Below are positions 35,297 to 43,210 of a DNA stretch of 64,000 nt, one piece after another. The notes beneath the pieces were generated by a model that was not told the origin of the DNA, did not search any database, and saw only the letters and a program-made list of their open reading frames with translations. This DNA is from Hyphomicrobiales bacterium (lineage in GTDB: Bacteria; Pseudomonadota; Alphaproteobacteria; Rhizobiales; Xanthobacteraceae), in the NCBI GenBank assembly GCA_009377755.1, contig WHTM01000017.1, positions 34,050 through 98,049 of the forward strand, read 5' to 3'. The position numbers were made by a program, and so were the translations under genes. How positions within the stretch are numbered: position 1 is the first letter of the stretch; each line of letters begins with the position of its first letter.

Positions 35297-37069
35297 TCAG
35301 GTGAAGTGGGCCGGGTCGAACGTGCCGTCCATCATGGCGGCGATCGGACTCCGTCCCTTGTAGGGATGGGGTGGCTGCATAGCGAAGTTCTCGAGCGGGA
35401 TGCGTTCACGGTCGAAGATCGGCTCGCCGCGCTCGCCGCGGGTCACGCCGTGCCAGCAGAACCAGGCGTCGTCATCGGTATTCGGATAGTCCTCCCGATA
35501 GAATTGTTCCCGGCTCTCCGTGCGATCGAGCGACGACTGGTAGACCAGCAACGCGCACTCGGCGAGATTGCGAGCCTCATGCAGCTTGACCAGATCGTGC
35601 ACATCGAGAGCCTTCGTCTTGTCGACGGCCGCGCGCATCTCGGCTGCGACGCTGGCGAACAACTCAAGGCGGCCGGCACTGAGACGCACCGAATCGACGA
35701 CGGACGCCTCCAGCGTCGCCAGACGGTCATGAATCTGGTCGACCGTCAAAGCGCCGGCCGGCCGGTCGAGGGGCGCCATTGCGCCCTGCAGCAGCATCTC
35801 AACGGCGGGCTGCTCGACCAGCGGCAGATCGCTTTCGAGCGCCTCGCGCGCGGCGGTCTCGCCCGCGCGATAGCCTGTTGTGTAGCAGTATGCGGTCGGC
35901 ATGCCGGCGCTCGCGTGTGTCCCCGTAGCGTCATTCTTGGCGGCTGACCCCACCGCAAACAACCCCGGCACCGTGGTGTGGCAATCGATGTCGATTTTGA
36001 GACCGCTGCGGCTGCCGTTCCACAGCCCCCACGTCGGCTCGATCGGCAGCGGGTGTGCGCGCGGATCCGGCAATATTCCGGCAAGCAGGATATTGCGGCC
36101 TTTCGACACCGAGACGGCGTGCAGATTATCCCAATAGCTCGGATCGACGTGCCGGAGATCGACATAGACCGGCCCGCGTCCTTCGACGATCTCCTTGGTG
36201 AACGCGGCGACGACCCGCGCAAGTTCGCTGCGCTCGAAACGAACCGGATCGTATTGCTCCATGAAACGCTCGCCGTGACGGTTGATCAGGCGGGCGCCGT
36301 GGGCGACCGATACGTTGTAGTTGGTGAAGCTGTAGTCCTTCATCAGGTGGGTGAAGGTTCCGCCGAAGCCGAACTCCAGATCGCAGAGCCTGCCGCCGGC
36401 ACGGTAACCCATCGCCATGCCGTCGCCGGTCGTGTTGTCGACCCGGTGCGTGCCCTTCATCGAGGTCATTCCGGTCGCAATCACGGTCGTGCGAGAGCGG
36501 ACGACGACCCGTTCGCCCGAGCGCGTGTTGAACCCGACGGCGCCGGCAACGGCGCCGCGCGTCGGATAGCGGCCGTCAGTGGTCAGCAGATCGGTGATGA
36601 AAAGACGGTCGAGAATCCGCACCCCCTGCGCCAGCGCACGGGCACGCAGGATCTCCATCGCCTTTTTGGGGTTGTACTGGAGGCATCGCACGGTGACCAT
36701 GCCTCGGCTCAGGAAGCGCTTGATGCGCCCGTCGGCGTCGCGAACGATCGGTACGCCCCACCGCTCAAAGTCGCGAATGCGCTCACGCTGCAGTTTCAGC
36801 AGTTGCCAGGTCCAATCCTGATTGCACATGTAGCTGCCTCGGACGACGATCTCGTCGACCCAGGTCTGCAGATCGTCTTCGTCCATCGGTGCGTTGGTGA
36901 CGCCGCCCGACATGGTCGAAGCACCGCTTCGGCTGACAAAGGCCTTGTCGACAAGAACCACCTTGTCGGCAATTTCAGACGCGCGCAGCGCCGTCCAGAT
37001 GCCGCCGAACCCGCCACCGATGATGAGAACGTTGGCTTCGATCGTCGCGATGTCGCGGGAGATTGACAT
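35297..37069 (-). CDS. FAD-binding oxidoreductase, fumarate-reductase/AprA-like
   Basis: A 590-residue flavoprotein of the succinate dehydrogenase/fumarate reductase/AprA superfamily. It shows the N-terminal FAD motif IIGGGFGGIWTALRA near residue 16, SRSGASTMSGGVTNAP, VIATGMTSMKGTHRVDNTTGDG, GRLCDLEFGFGG, and LFAVGSAAKNDATGTHASAGM near 400. The C-terminal helical domain is AprA-like. With the adjacent AprB-like ferredoxin it looks like a two-subunit redox enzyme for an organic substrate rather than true sulfate metabolism, since no sat or Qmo genes are seen. I chose the ATG at 37069; the ribosome binding site is weak. Confidence 0.88.
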   Translation of the reverse strand: MSISRDIATIEANVLIIGGGFGGIWTALRASEIADKVVLVDKAFVSRSGASTMSGGVTNAPMDEDDLQTWVDEIVVRGSYMCNQDWTWQLLKLQRERIRDFERWGVPIVRDADGRIKRFLSRGMVTVRCLQYNPKKAMEILRARALAQGVRILDRLFITDLLTTDGRYPTRGAVAGAVGFNTRSGERVVVRSRTTVIATGMTSMKGTHRVDNTTGDGMAMGYRAGGRLCDLEFGFGGTFTHLMKDYSFTNYNVSVAHGARLINRHGERFMEQYDPVRFERSELARVVAAFTKEIVEGRGPVYVDLRHVDPSYWDNLHAVSVSKGRNILLAGILPDPRAHPLPIEPTWGLWNGSRSGLKIDIDCHTTVPGLFAVGSAAKNDATGTHASAGMPTAYCYTTGYRAGETAAREALESDLPLVEQPAVEMLLQGAMAPLDRPAGALTVDQIHDRLATLEASVVDSVRLSAGRLELFASVAAEMRAAVDKTKALDVHDLVKLHEARNLAECALLVYQSSLDRTESREQFYREDYPNTDDDAWFCWHGVTRGERGEPIFDRERIPLENFAMQPPHPYKGRSPIAAMMDGTFDPAHFT

Positions 37070-37088
37070 GCCAGAGTACAACCCTCAC

Positions 37089-37105
37089 TGTGCGCATAGC
37101 GCACA
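37089..37105. promoter_or_regulatory. Perfect palindrome, probable IclR operator
   Basis: TGTGCGCATAGCGCACA has 7-bp perfect arms around ATA, lying 20 bp upstream of the flavoprotein start and 75 bp upstream of the divergent IclR start. Its size and position fit an IclR-type operator controlling both genes. Confidence 0.6.
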
Positions 37106-37166
37106 AACGTGCGCTACGAGAACACGTACGAATGTTTCCTTGACCCAGAGAGAAGCGTCAAGAGGT

Positions 37167-37180
37167 TTGATCGAAATCAA
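37167..37180. promoter_or_regulatory. FNR/FixK-like box overlapping the IclR start codon
   Basis: TTGAT-CGAA-ATCAA matches the FNR/FixK consensus TTGAT-N4-ATCAA exactly. It ends on the first base of the IclR ATG, a position that would favour repression if it is used. A single short match may also be chance. Confidence 0.3.
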
Positions 37181-38040
37181 TGCCAGCAAAGGCCAAGTCA
37201 GCGAGGCGGCCGCGGACCTCGAGCCGACCGGCCGAACCGAGCGCATTTACAGCGCGGCGACCGCGGGCATTCCTGCAGGGATTCGCCAATGGCCTGAATG
37301 TCATTCGCTCGTTCGGCCCGCAGACGTCGGCGATGACCTTGAGCGAGGTCGCGAAGCTCAACGGCCTCACACGCGCGGCGGCGCGGCGCATCCTTCTGAC
37401 AATGCAGGAGCTTGGTTATGTCGAGGCCCACGGCCGAACATTCCAACTTCGTCCAAAAGTGCTCGATCTCGGCTACGCCTACCTGTCGTCGATCAGCTGG
37501 ATCGGCATCGCGCAGCCGATCGTCGAGGATATCGTCGCGAAGACGCGCATGCCGTGCAACGGCTCCGTGCTCGACAATCAGGACATCATTTATGTGCTGC
37601 GCGTATCGACGCGCGTCGAAATCCGAGCCGATCTGGCGATCTCCATCGGCAGGCGGTTTCCCGCCTATCTGACCGCCATGGGCCGGACCCTATTGAGCGG
37701 ACTCCCTCCGCAAGACTTCGAGGACTATCTTGCGTCGGCGACGATTGCGCCATTGACGCGACGGACCGTCTCCAATCCGGCAGCGTTACGCAAGGTCATC
37801 GCGAGCGATCGCGCGCAGGGCTGGTCCTTCGTCAATCAGGAACATGCTACCGGCATTTGCTCGATTGGCGTTCCACTAAGGGACGCGCGAGCAAGGACGT
37901 TCGCCGCTCTGGGTATCGGCTGGGTGGTCACCGACGAGTCGCCGGAAAAGACGCGTGACCGCGTGCTGCCCGTCCTGCTGGCGGCGGCGACCGCGATCAA
38001 TCGCCTGCTTCGCGTGCACGGGTCGGTCAGCGGGCCCTGA
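37180..38040 (+). CDS. IclR-family transcriptional regulator
   Basis: A 286-residue regulator. The HTH is at about residues 30-90 (GFANGLNVIRSFGP, MTLSEVAKLNGLTRAAARRILLTMQELGYVE). The IclR effector domain follows, with IGRRFPAYLTAMGRTLLSGL and the late EHATGICSIGVPLRD motif. It resembles PcaR/PobR-type regulators of aromatic degradation. It is divergent from the flavoprotein-ferredoxin-transporter operon with a palindrome between them. AGAGG lies 14 bp before the ATG, a long spacing, but no other start keeps the HTH intact. Confidence 0.92.
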   Translation: MPAKAKSARRPRTSSRPAEPSAFTARRPRAFLQGFANGLNVIRSFGPQTSAMTLSEVAKLNGLTRAAARRILLTMQELGYVEAHGRTFQLRPKVLDLGYAYLSSISWIGIAQPIVEDIVAKTRMPCNGSVLDNQDIIYVLRVSTRVEIRADLAISIGRRFPAYLTAMGRTLLSGLPPQDFEDYLASATIAPLTRRTVSNPAALRKVIASDRAQGWSFVNQEHATGICSIGVPLRDARARTFAALGIGWVVTDESPEKTRDRVLPVLLAAATAINRLLRVHGSVSGP

Positions 38041-38067
38041 GGAACGATCCGATGGCGCACATCTCAC

Positions 38068-39000
38068 CTATACGCCAAATGCCTCCCTGAAGAATGCGAC
38101 AACAGCCTTGACCGCGACGTCGCGCGGGTGCGGGCCGTGACCAGTGGTTGCGCCGCGGCTGCCGCAGGCAGCTTCCGCGGCTTTCAGGAAGCTCGCCCAG
38201 TCGCCGTCCGACCGCAGGCCGCTCTTGTCCTCGACAATCACGCCGTCGTCCTCGACGCGAAACTCACACCCGGCGAGCACCAGCACATTGTCATGCCGCG
38301 TCGCCGGTTGCAGGCTGTCGAAGCTGTGACGCGCACCCGGCAACACAATCGTCCGCACATTTCCGCCTGCCTGCGTGAGACGCTGGGCGTAGCTCTGACA
38401 CTTGTGCGGCGGCGCAAGCGTATCGTCACCGCCGAGGTAGATCAGGAGCGGCTTACGGGTCGGCTGTGGATTGCGCCATTGCGGGTTGCAGCCCGAATAC
38501 ATGGCGGCGAATGCCGCATAGCACGTTCCATCTCCAAGCACCGCGCGCTGCAGCCGTTCATCGTTGATGAAGACGGCGATCTGTCCGGCTCGGGAAAATC
38601 CGAGGAATCCAATGTGTGCCGGATCAATGCGTGCATCTCTCGCCATGTGCTCGAGCGCAAAGAGCACATCCGCCGTCTGCGCGGGAAACGACAGTTGCGC
38701 CTGGTTGGAGACTGTCTCACTGAATCCGCGCGAGCCAAAGCTGTCGACCACGAAGACGGCGATGCCTGCGACCGTGAGCGCCGATCCGTACAGATCCTCG
38801 CGGCCGGAAGCGAGACCTTGCGATCCGACGCCGATGATGACGAGTGGAAGCCGCCCCTTCACGCCTGGCGGCAACCGCAACGCGCCATAGACACGGATGG
38901 GCCGAAGCTGCTTCAATCCATTGAGCAAAACACGATAGTTCTCTGCATCGTAAGATTGGAATTCAACAGCCTCAGTTTCGTTCACAGCAGCCACGTTCAT
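38068..39000 (-). CDS. Dienelactone-hydrolase-like alpha/beta hydrolase
   Basis: A 310-residue hydrolase with GVGSQGLASGREDLYG, nucleophile elbow GFSRAG (Ser) near residue 145, acid in YLGGDDTLAP and His in GARHSFDSL. Despite the family, the nucleophile is Ser, not Cys. It starts 42 bp after the stop of an NMT1-type receptor gene on the same strand, so the two are likely cotranscribed. It ends 27 bp from the convergent IclR gene. The substrate is unknown; a secreted location is unlikely because no signal peptide is seen. Confidence 0.85.
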   Translation of the reverse strand: MNVAAVNETEAVEFQSYDAENYRVLLNGLKQLRPIRVYGALRLPPGVKGRLPLVIIGVGSQGLASGREDLYGSALTVAGIAVFVVDSFGSRGFSETVSNQAQLSFPAQTADVLFALEHMARDARIDPAHIGFLGFSRAGQIAVFINDERLQRAVLGDGTCYAAFAAMYSGCNPQWRNPQPTRKPLLIYLGGDDTLAPPHKCQSYAQRLTQAGGNVRTIVLPGARHSFDSLQPATRHDNVLVLAGCEFRVEDDGVIVEDKSGLRSDGDWASFLKAAEAACGSRGATTGHGPHPRDVAVKAVVAFFREAFGV

Positions 39001-39041
39001 TTGGACCGGACAACGGCCTCCCGGACTAAGGCCGAAACGTC

Positions 39042-40004
39042 CTACTTGGGCAGGTAGCTCGTATCGACCATGGACTTGGTCGGCTGCTTGATATCGCCGA
39101 GTTCGACCAGCGTCTTCACCGTACCGTCGACGATCGCCTGCGGGACCGCCAGCTTGCGGCTGAACGGCTGCAGGTCTTTGACGTAATAGTCGTAGGTCAG
39201 CGCCGCCGACGTGGTGTCCAGCTTGGTGCCCTTCGCCAGGATGGCGATCGCCTCGTCACGGTTCTTGGGATCGTAGATCCAGTCGATCGCGGCGGAGAGC
39301 GCGCGCAGGTAAGCCTTCGCAGCATCCGGGTTCGCCTTCAGCCACTGGGGCCGGCCAAGAAAGACCAGGAAGCCGTAGTCCTTGGCATAGGCGCCTAGGT
39401 CGACCAGTTTCTTATAGCCCTGCTCCTGCGCCTTGAAGTCGAACGGCTGGCCTAGCAGCGCCGCCTGCACGGTGCCGCTGGTCAGCGCCGCAAAACGGTT
39501 CGGCGTTGCACCGTCGTAGACCTGATCGATGTCGGCGGGCTTCATGCCTTGTTCAGTCACCCACCGGTTCCAGACGATGGTCAGAAGATCCCTGTTGAAC
39601 GGCAGAACGATCCGCTTGCCTTTAAGATCGGCGACCTTGTCGACGTTCTTGGCGCTCATGACCGAATAGGGATACTTGATCACCCCGCCGCCGATCATCA
39701 CCGCATCCGCGCCCCTGGCAATGGCACGAAGCGCAGTATCGAACGTCGATACGGCGACGTCGAACGAACCGCCGGCGAGTTGTTGCACGGTATTGGCGAC
39801 GTTGCCGACGTAGGTGATCTCGGCGTCGATCCCTTCGCGTCGGTAGAGACCCTTCTCGTTGGCAACGAAGTGCGGCCAGTCGGTGGCGATCGGCGCTACG
39901 TTCCCCACCCTTACCTTCTTCAGCGCCTGTGCCGGTGCGGACTGGGCGAACGCCAGAACCGGCAGCGCGGCGATCACGATACTTACGACCCAGTTCAGGC
40001 GCAT
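39042..40004 (-). CDS. ABC transporter receptor, NMT1/THI5-like, without adjacent permease
   Basis: A 320-residue receptor with GGGAGGGG before the ATG at 40004 and a signal peptide ending at PAQA. It is paralogous to 33147-34121: ITYVGNVANTVQQLAGGSFDVAVST, QVYDGATPNRFAALTSGTVQAA, and the shared C-terminal SYLPK. No permease or ATPase gene is next to it. It may share the SsuBC-type permease and ATPase encoded at 31.5-33.1 kb, giving one transporter two receptors. Confidence 0.88.
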   Translation of the reverse strand: MRLNWVVSIVIAALPVLAFAQSAPAQALKKVRVGNVAPIATDWPHFVANEKGLYRREGIDAEITYVGNVANTVQQLAGGSFDVAVSTFDTALRAIARGADAVMIGGGVIKYPYSVMSAKNVDKVADLKGKRIVLPFNRDLLTIVWNRWVTEQGMKPADIDQVYDGATPNRFAALTSGTVQAALLGQPFDFKAQEQGYKKLVDLGAYAKDYGFLVFLGRPQWLKANPDAAKAYLRALSAAIDWIYDPKNRDEAIAILAKGTKLDTTSAALTYDYYVKDLQPFSRKLAVPQAIVDGTVKTLVELGDIKQPTKSMVDTSYLPK

Positions 40005-40136
40005 CTGACCCCTCCCATACTCAATCCACGCAATCCGCGCCGTGGATTTCCTGTTGATCTTATGCCACCGGGCCCAATACAGCGGATACCGAATGGGCGC
40101 CAGGGATGCTGCGAGCGTAGACCAGCCCGCAAGGCT

Positions 40137-40150
40137 GCTCAATATTGAGC
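40137..40150. promoter_or_regulatory. 14-bp palindrome in the 301-bp gap upstream of the receptor gene
   Basis: GCTCAATATTGAGC is a perfect palindrome 133 bp upstream of the receptor start at 40004. It is the only clear structure in the 40005-40305 gap. No coding frame in this gap has support. Confidence 0.3.
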
Positions 40151-40305
40151 TCGCACACTGCGAAGGGTGCAACGGAAGCGAAGATGGATAGAGGACATCC
40201 GCTCAAGGTGGTCGGCACGCTTTTGCACCAGCCCGGAATTCCGCTCAGCGGACGCACCGGCGCGGCGCTGCGCGATTTCGCCAGATTACAACGTCGATGC
40301 CCGGT

Positions 40306-41100
40306 CTATTTCAATGGTACGACGCTGCTAAACTTCCCGTTGGGCGAGTTGTTGGCGAGCACGTTGTTGCCGTATGACTGCAACAGCCCGTTATTGATGG
40401 CGCTAACTCCCGGAGCATTCGCCGCGATGATCGAGTTGTTGACCCAGACGTCAGCACGAGACCCGTCAGCCACGAGTCCGGCCCCAGTATTCCGATTAAC
40501 TTGAAGCCGATCGAGAACGACCCTGGCGATCCCAGCCCCGGTGGGCTTGACCTCTACACCTTTTACATTGTTCACAATGCTGCAATTCGACACAAAAATT
40601 CGGCTCATTCCGGCGTTCGGTACGATCTGGATGCCGGACCCGTTTGGCACGCCGCCCTTGAAGTTTTTGATCACGCAGTTCTCGACGTGCAGAGCCCCTC
40701 CGGCTAGGAATCTGATCCCGTTCAGTCCGGGAGACGTGGGAGGCGCTCCATCGATGATCAGGCCACGCAAGATGACGACATCGTTTACACCGGCATTGAT
40801 GACGACCCCATTGGTGAGGGATGCGAGAATGCCGGCCTCGCCCGACCCGTCGTTGGTGATGCTGACCGCCTTGGTGATGGTCACAGCTCCGTAGCCGCCC
40901 GGGTCAAGCACGCTGATCTCGCCCCCGGCTGCCGTCTTGGAAATGGCACCAGCGAACGTCTTGCATGGAGCTGTGCGTGAGCACGGATTGGCGTCGTCTC
41001 CCACCCCGGACACCCACGTCCGGGTTGCCTGCGCGTGAGCCTGCCCCAGACCTGCAAGCAGCAATGCCGCTGCAGCGATCGACTGCGAGATTTTTGCCAT
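40306..41100 (-). CDS. Secreted right-handed parallel beta-helix repeat protein
   Basis: A 264-residue protein with a signal peptide cleaved after AHAQ. Repeated short beta-strand segments follow (VVINAGVNDVVILRGLIIDG, ALHVENCVIKNF, IFVSNCSIVNN, VWVNNSIIAAN), the pattern of a pectate-lyase-like beta helix. An N-terminal GDDANPCSRTAPCKTFAGAI motif with two Cys is common in this family in Hyphomicrobiales. It is probably periplasmic or extracellular. I see no catalytic residues, so a polysaccharide or surface-binding role is only a guess. Confidence 0.85.
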   Translation of the reverse strand: MAKISQSIAAAALLLAGLGQAHAQATRTWVSGVGDDANPCSRTAPCKTFAGAISKTAAGGEISVLDPGGYGAVTITKAVSITNDGSGEAGILASLTNGVVINAGVNDVVILRGLIIDGAPPTSPGLNGIRFLAGGALHVENCVIKNFKGGVPNGSGIQIVPNAGMSRIFVSNCSIVNNVKGVEVKPTGAGIARVVLDRLQVNRNTGAGLVADGSRADVWVNNSIIAANAPGVSAINNGLLQSYGNNVLANNSPNGKFSSVVPLK

Positions 41101-41131
41101 CGCACAAGCCCCCCTTGGCCGAAATCTTGCT

Positions 41132-41204
41132 AGTGTCGTTCCGACTCGGAAAGTTCGCTCCGGCGCTGGCTGCAAACTCAAGCGAACTTCGGATTCGGGA
41201 CACT
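41132..41204 (-). other. Long imperfect stem-loop upstream of the beta-helix gene
   Basis: AGTGTC and CCGA at 41132-41144 pair with TCGG and GACACT at 41195-41204. Inside, AAGTTCGCT (41151-41159) pairs perfectly with AGCGAACTT (41181-41189) around a 21-nt loop. The element lies 32-104 nt before the ATG, so it could be a structured 5' leader or an operator. The 41101-41422 gap also has a GGCGTGG/CCACGCC hairpin at 41251-41272 and no supported gene. Confidence 0.45.
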
Positions 41205-41422
41205 GGCGCAAGCCATAGCATGCCTGCCCGTGAGCGAACATTCATTTGACGGCGTGGTGCTGAAGCCACGCCGCAGCCCCCCGCCGGCACCGTGTTTTCG
41301 GCCGCGACCGACAACAGTCTCGCTCCGCGACCGGAGCCCGTCGTCGGCATCACCGGTGCCTGAAACGCGGCCCACGCGCAACGAAAGCCGTGAGTGCGAT
41401 ACTAACGCTTGCGCTACCGACG

Positions 41423-41851
41423 CTATCGCTGTTTGCGTGGACGTTGGGAACGTTCCTCTTCGCCCATGCAATTCCGAATGTAGTCGCGGCGCCCGCGGCC
41501 GGCGATACCATCGGCGACCGCTTTCTTGAGGCATTCCAAGCGCGCTTCCTGCAAGCAAATCACCGCATGATCCGCAGCCTTGCGTCCGCGCAAGCCCTGC
41601 CGTCTTGCCTCTTGCCGGCACTCGCCACGCTTGCCGCTCGCGCGCCCGCGCCGAGCGGCACGCCGAGCCGCATTGGAGGCGGGCGGCGTCGCATCGGGGG
41701 CGGGCGGAGTCGCATCGGGAGCGGGCGGAGTCGCATCGGGAGCGGGCGCGGTCTGAGGGGTGGGCTCCGTCGGCGCACCCGTCTGGGCCATACCCATCTC
41801 AGGCAAAAGCAACAAGACAGTCGCGATCCCTGCAAGCAAAGCTGTTCTCAT
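41423..41851 (-). CDS. Small exported protein with 7-residue repeats and Cys-rich tail
   Basis: A 142-residue hypothetical protein. A signal peptide (MRTALLAGIATVLLLLPEMG, cleaved near MAQ) is followed by three copies of APDATPP encoded by a 21-bp direct DNA repeat (about 41690-41755). A basic linker and a four-Cys helical tail come next (GECRQEARRQGL, ICLQEARLECLKKAV, NCMGEEE). The Cys spacing recalls PsiF-type repeats, but weakly. GGGAG precedes the ATG at 41851. It is probably periplasmic. The repeat is likely to vary in copy number between strains. Confidence 0.7.
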   Translation of the reverse strand: MRTALLAGIATVLLLLPEMGMAQTGAPTEPTPQTAPAPDATPPAPDATPPAPDATPPASNAARRAARRGRASGKRGECRQEARRQGLRGRKAADHAVICLQEARLECLKKAVADGIAGRGRRDYIRNCMGEEERSQRPRKQR

Positions 41852-42136
41852 GCAGACTACTCCCAATCTCAGATCTGGTGGTGCGGGGTCAGGGACCCTT
41901 CACCGTTTCAAGGCAAATCCTGGCAGGATTAAGTTTGCCACACAGCGGCCTCCGACGCCAGCCGACGTCGATAGCCCGAACCGCCCTTCCGGCGAAGGCA
42001 ACATGCGCGACCGGAGATCCAAGCGTATACGTTTGAAGGTACTGGCCGGCAACCCCCCGACAAGCGTCTCGCTGACCGAGGTCGAATGTCGCTAACCACG
42101 TCTCGCAACCTTTCCGACTCGGTGCGCGTTCGGAGT

Positions 42137-42811
42137 CTATTCACGACGCGGGGCCGCTCGCCAGCCCATTTCCCAGAAGGCGATTTCGAGCCGCGTAGCT
42201 TCCTTGAAGATTGCGATCAGATCGGCCTCCCGAGCGGGCGTGGCGTAGACGGCGGCAAGGTGCTCCAGCTGTGCCCGCGCTCTTGCCGCGACCTCCTGGT
42301 ACGGAGCCCCGGCATATTCGGCGATCCAAACGCGATAGGGGTTGGTTTCGGCGTGCGCCTCGGGCCGTGCGGCGAGCCGTACCGCGATCTCCGCGTAGCC
42401 GATCACGCAGGGGGCAAGTGCCACTTGGAGCGCCAGCAGATCGCCGCGCATTCCCGTATCGAGCACGTAGCGCGTATAGGCCAGCATCGCGACCTCCGGA
42501 GACGCTTGCTCAAGATCAACCGTCGACAGCCCCCAGCCCGCACAGAGCTTGACGTGAAGATTCACCTCGACGTCAAGGATGGCTGACAGGCCGGCGGCAG
42601 CTTCGCGCATGTCGGCGAGCTTCGGCGCCTTGTAGACGGCGAGTGCATGGGCGCGAGCAAACTCGATCAGGAACAGATAGTCCTGAACGAGGTAGTGACG
42701 AAATGCTGCTTCGGCGAGCGAACCGTCTGCCATCCCGTTGGTGAAGGGATGGTCGGTGTAGGCGTGCCACTCGGCGGACGCCGCCGCCTTCAGACGCTCG
42801 AAGAAGCGCAT
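42137..42811 (-). CDS. tenA: TenA-family protein (thiaminase II / aminopyrimidine aminohydrolase)
   Basis: A 224-residue helical protein of the TenA family. Catalytic Cys135 lies in VALAPCVIGYAEI, Asp44 in LVQDYLFLIEF, and the late Glu in RLEIAFWEMGW, matching positions in B. subtilis TenA. It hydrolyses amino-HMP or thiamine in salvage of thiamine breakdown products. No thi genes are adjacent, and no TPP riboswitch is visible in the 399-bp upstream region. The 270 bp downstream of the gene show nothing recognisable. Confidence 0.92.
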   Translation of the reverse strand: MRFFERLKAAASAEWHAYTDHPFTNGMADGSLAEAAFRHYLVQDYLFLIEFARAHALAVYKAPKLADMREAAAGLSAILDVEVNLHVKLCAGWGLSTVDLEQASPEVAMLAYTRYVLDTGMRGDLLALQVALAPCVIGYAEIAVRLAARPEAHAETNPYRVWIAEYAGAPYQEVAARARAQLEHLAAVYATPAREADLIAIFKEATRLEIAFWEMGWRAAPRRE

Positions 42812-43210
42812 GGGTTCCTGCCGGCCTTTCCTTCACTCCACGACGATTCGGTCCATCACTCGAAACATACCAGATGCGGCGCGCTGCACACCTCGCGTCG
42901 ATGATCAATCGATAAGGCGATCAATAAACGAAGGAAATTTTAATTGAGGCGCCGGCTCCATGGGGATCGCACTTTTCGATCCTGCCTGGACGTCGACCGC
43001 GAATGTTGAGGCGGTCGCAGGGCTGAACTGCGCCCGTGCTGCGCCCTGCCGGCGGGCGCACCCTGCGGGGAAGTGGTCAATGCGTGCCGGTCCGTGGACC
43101 CGCCAAGGCTCGCTGCATGGGAATCAGGGCAGCCAACATCAAATTGCAATGGGCGTACTTGCAGTTGTGCGCTACAGGTTGTCTTTCGCGCTTATTGGTG
43201 AGTTCGTCGC
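42812..43210. other. 399-bp divergent intergenic region between tenA and the hydrolase-LLM operon
   Basis: No supported gene. It holds the TCGAT-N6-ATCAA element at 42909-42924, a GGATCG/CGATCC hairpin at 42964-42982, and a GCAGGGC/GCCCTGC pair near 43017-43050. Both flanking genes read away from it, so at least two promoters should be here. No TPP riboswitch signature was found. Confidence 0.6.
42909..42924. promoter_or_regulatory. TCGAT-N6-ATCAA palindrome (site C of a shared motif)
   Basis: TCGAT-AAGGCG-ATCAA lies about 100 bp upstream of the tenA start and about 290 bp upstream of the divergent hydrolase gene. It shares GGCGATCAAT with the reverse strand of the 20827-20842 site. Confidence 0.4.

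Noticed and set aside
35019..37069. True adenylylsulfate reductase (aprAB)
   Set aside because: No sat, qmo or dsr genes are present, and the context is an organic-solute importer under an IclR regulator.
41690..41755. CRISPR-like repeats
   Set aside because: The 21-bp units are directly adjacent without unique spacers and encode a protein repeat.
42812..43210. TPP riboswitch upstream of tenA
   Set aside because: I looked for the CTGAGA and ACC-box signatures on the tenA strand and did not see them.
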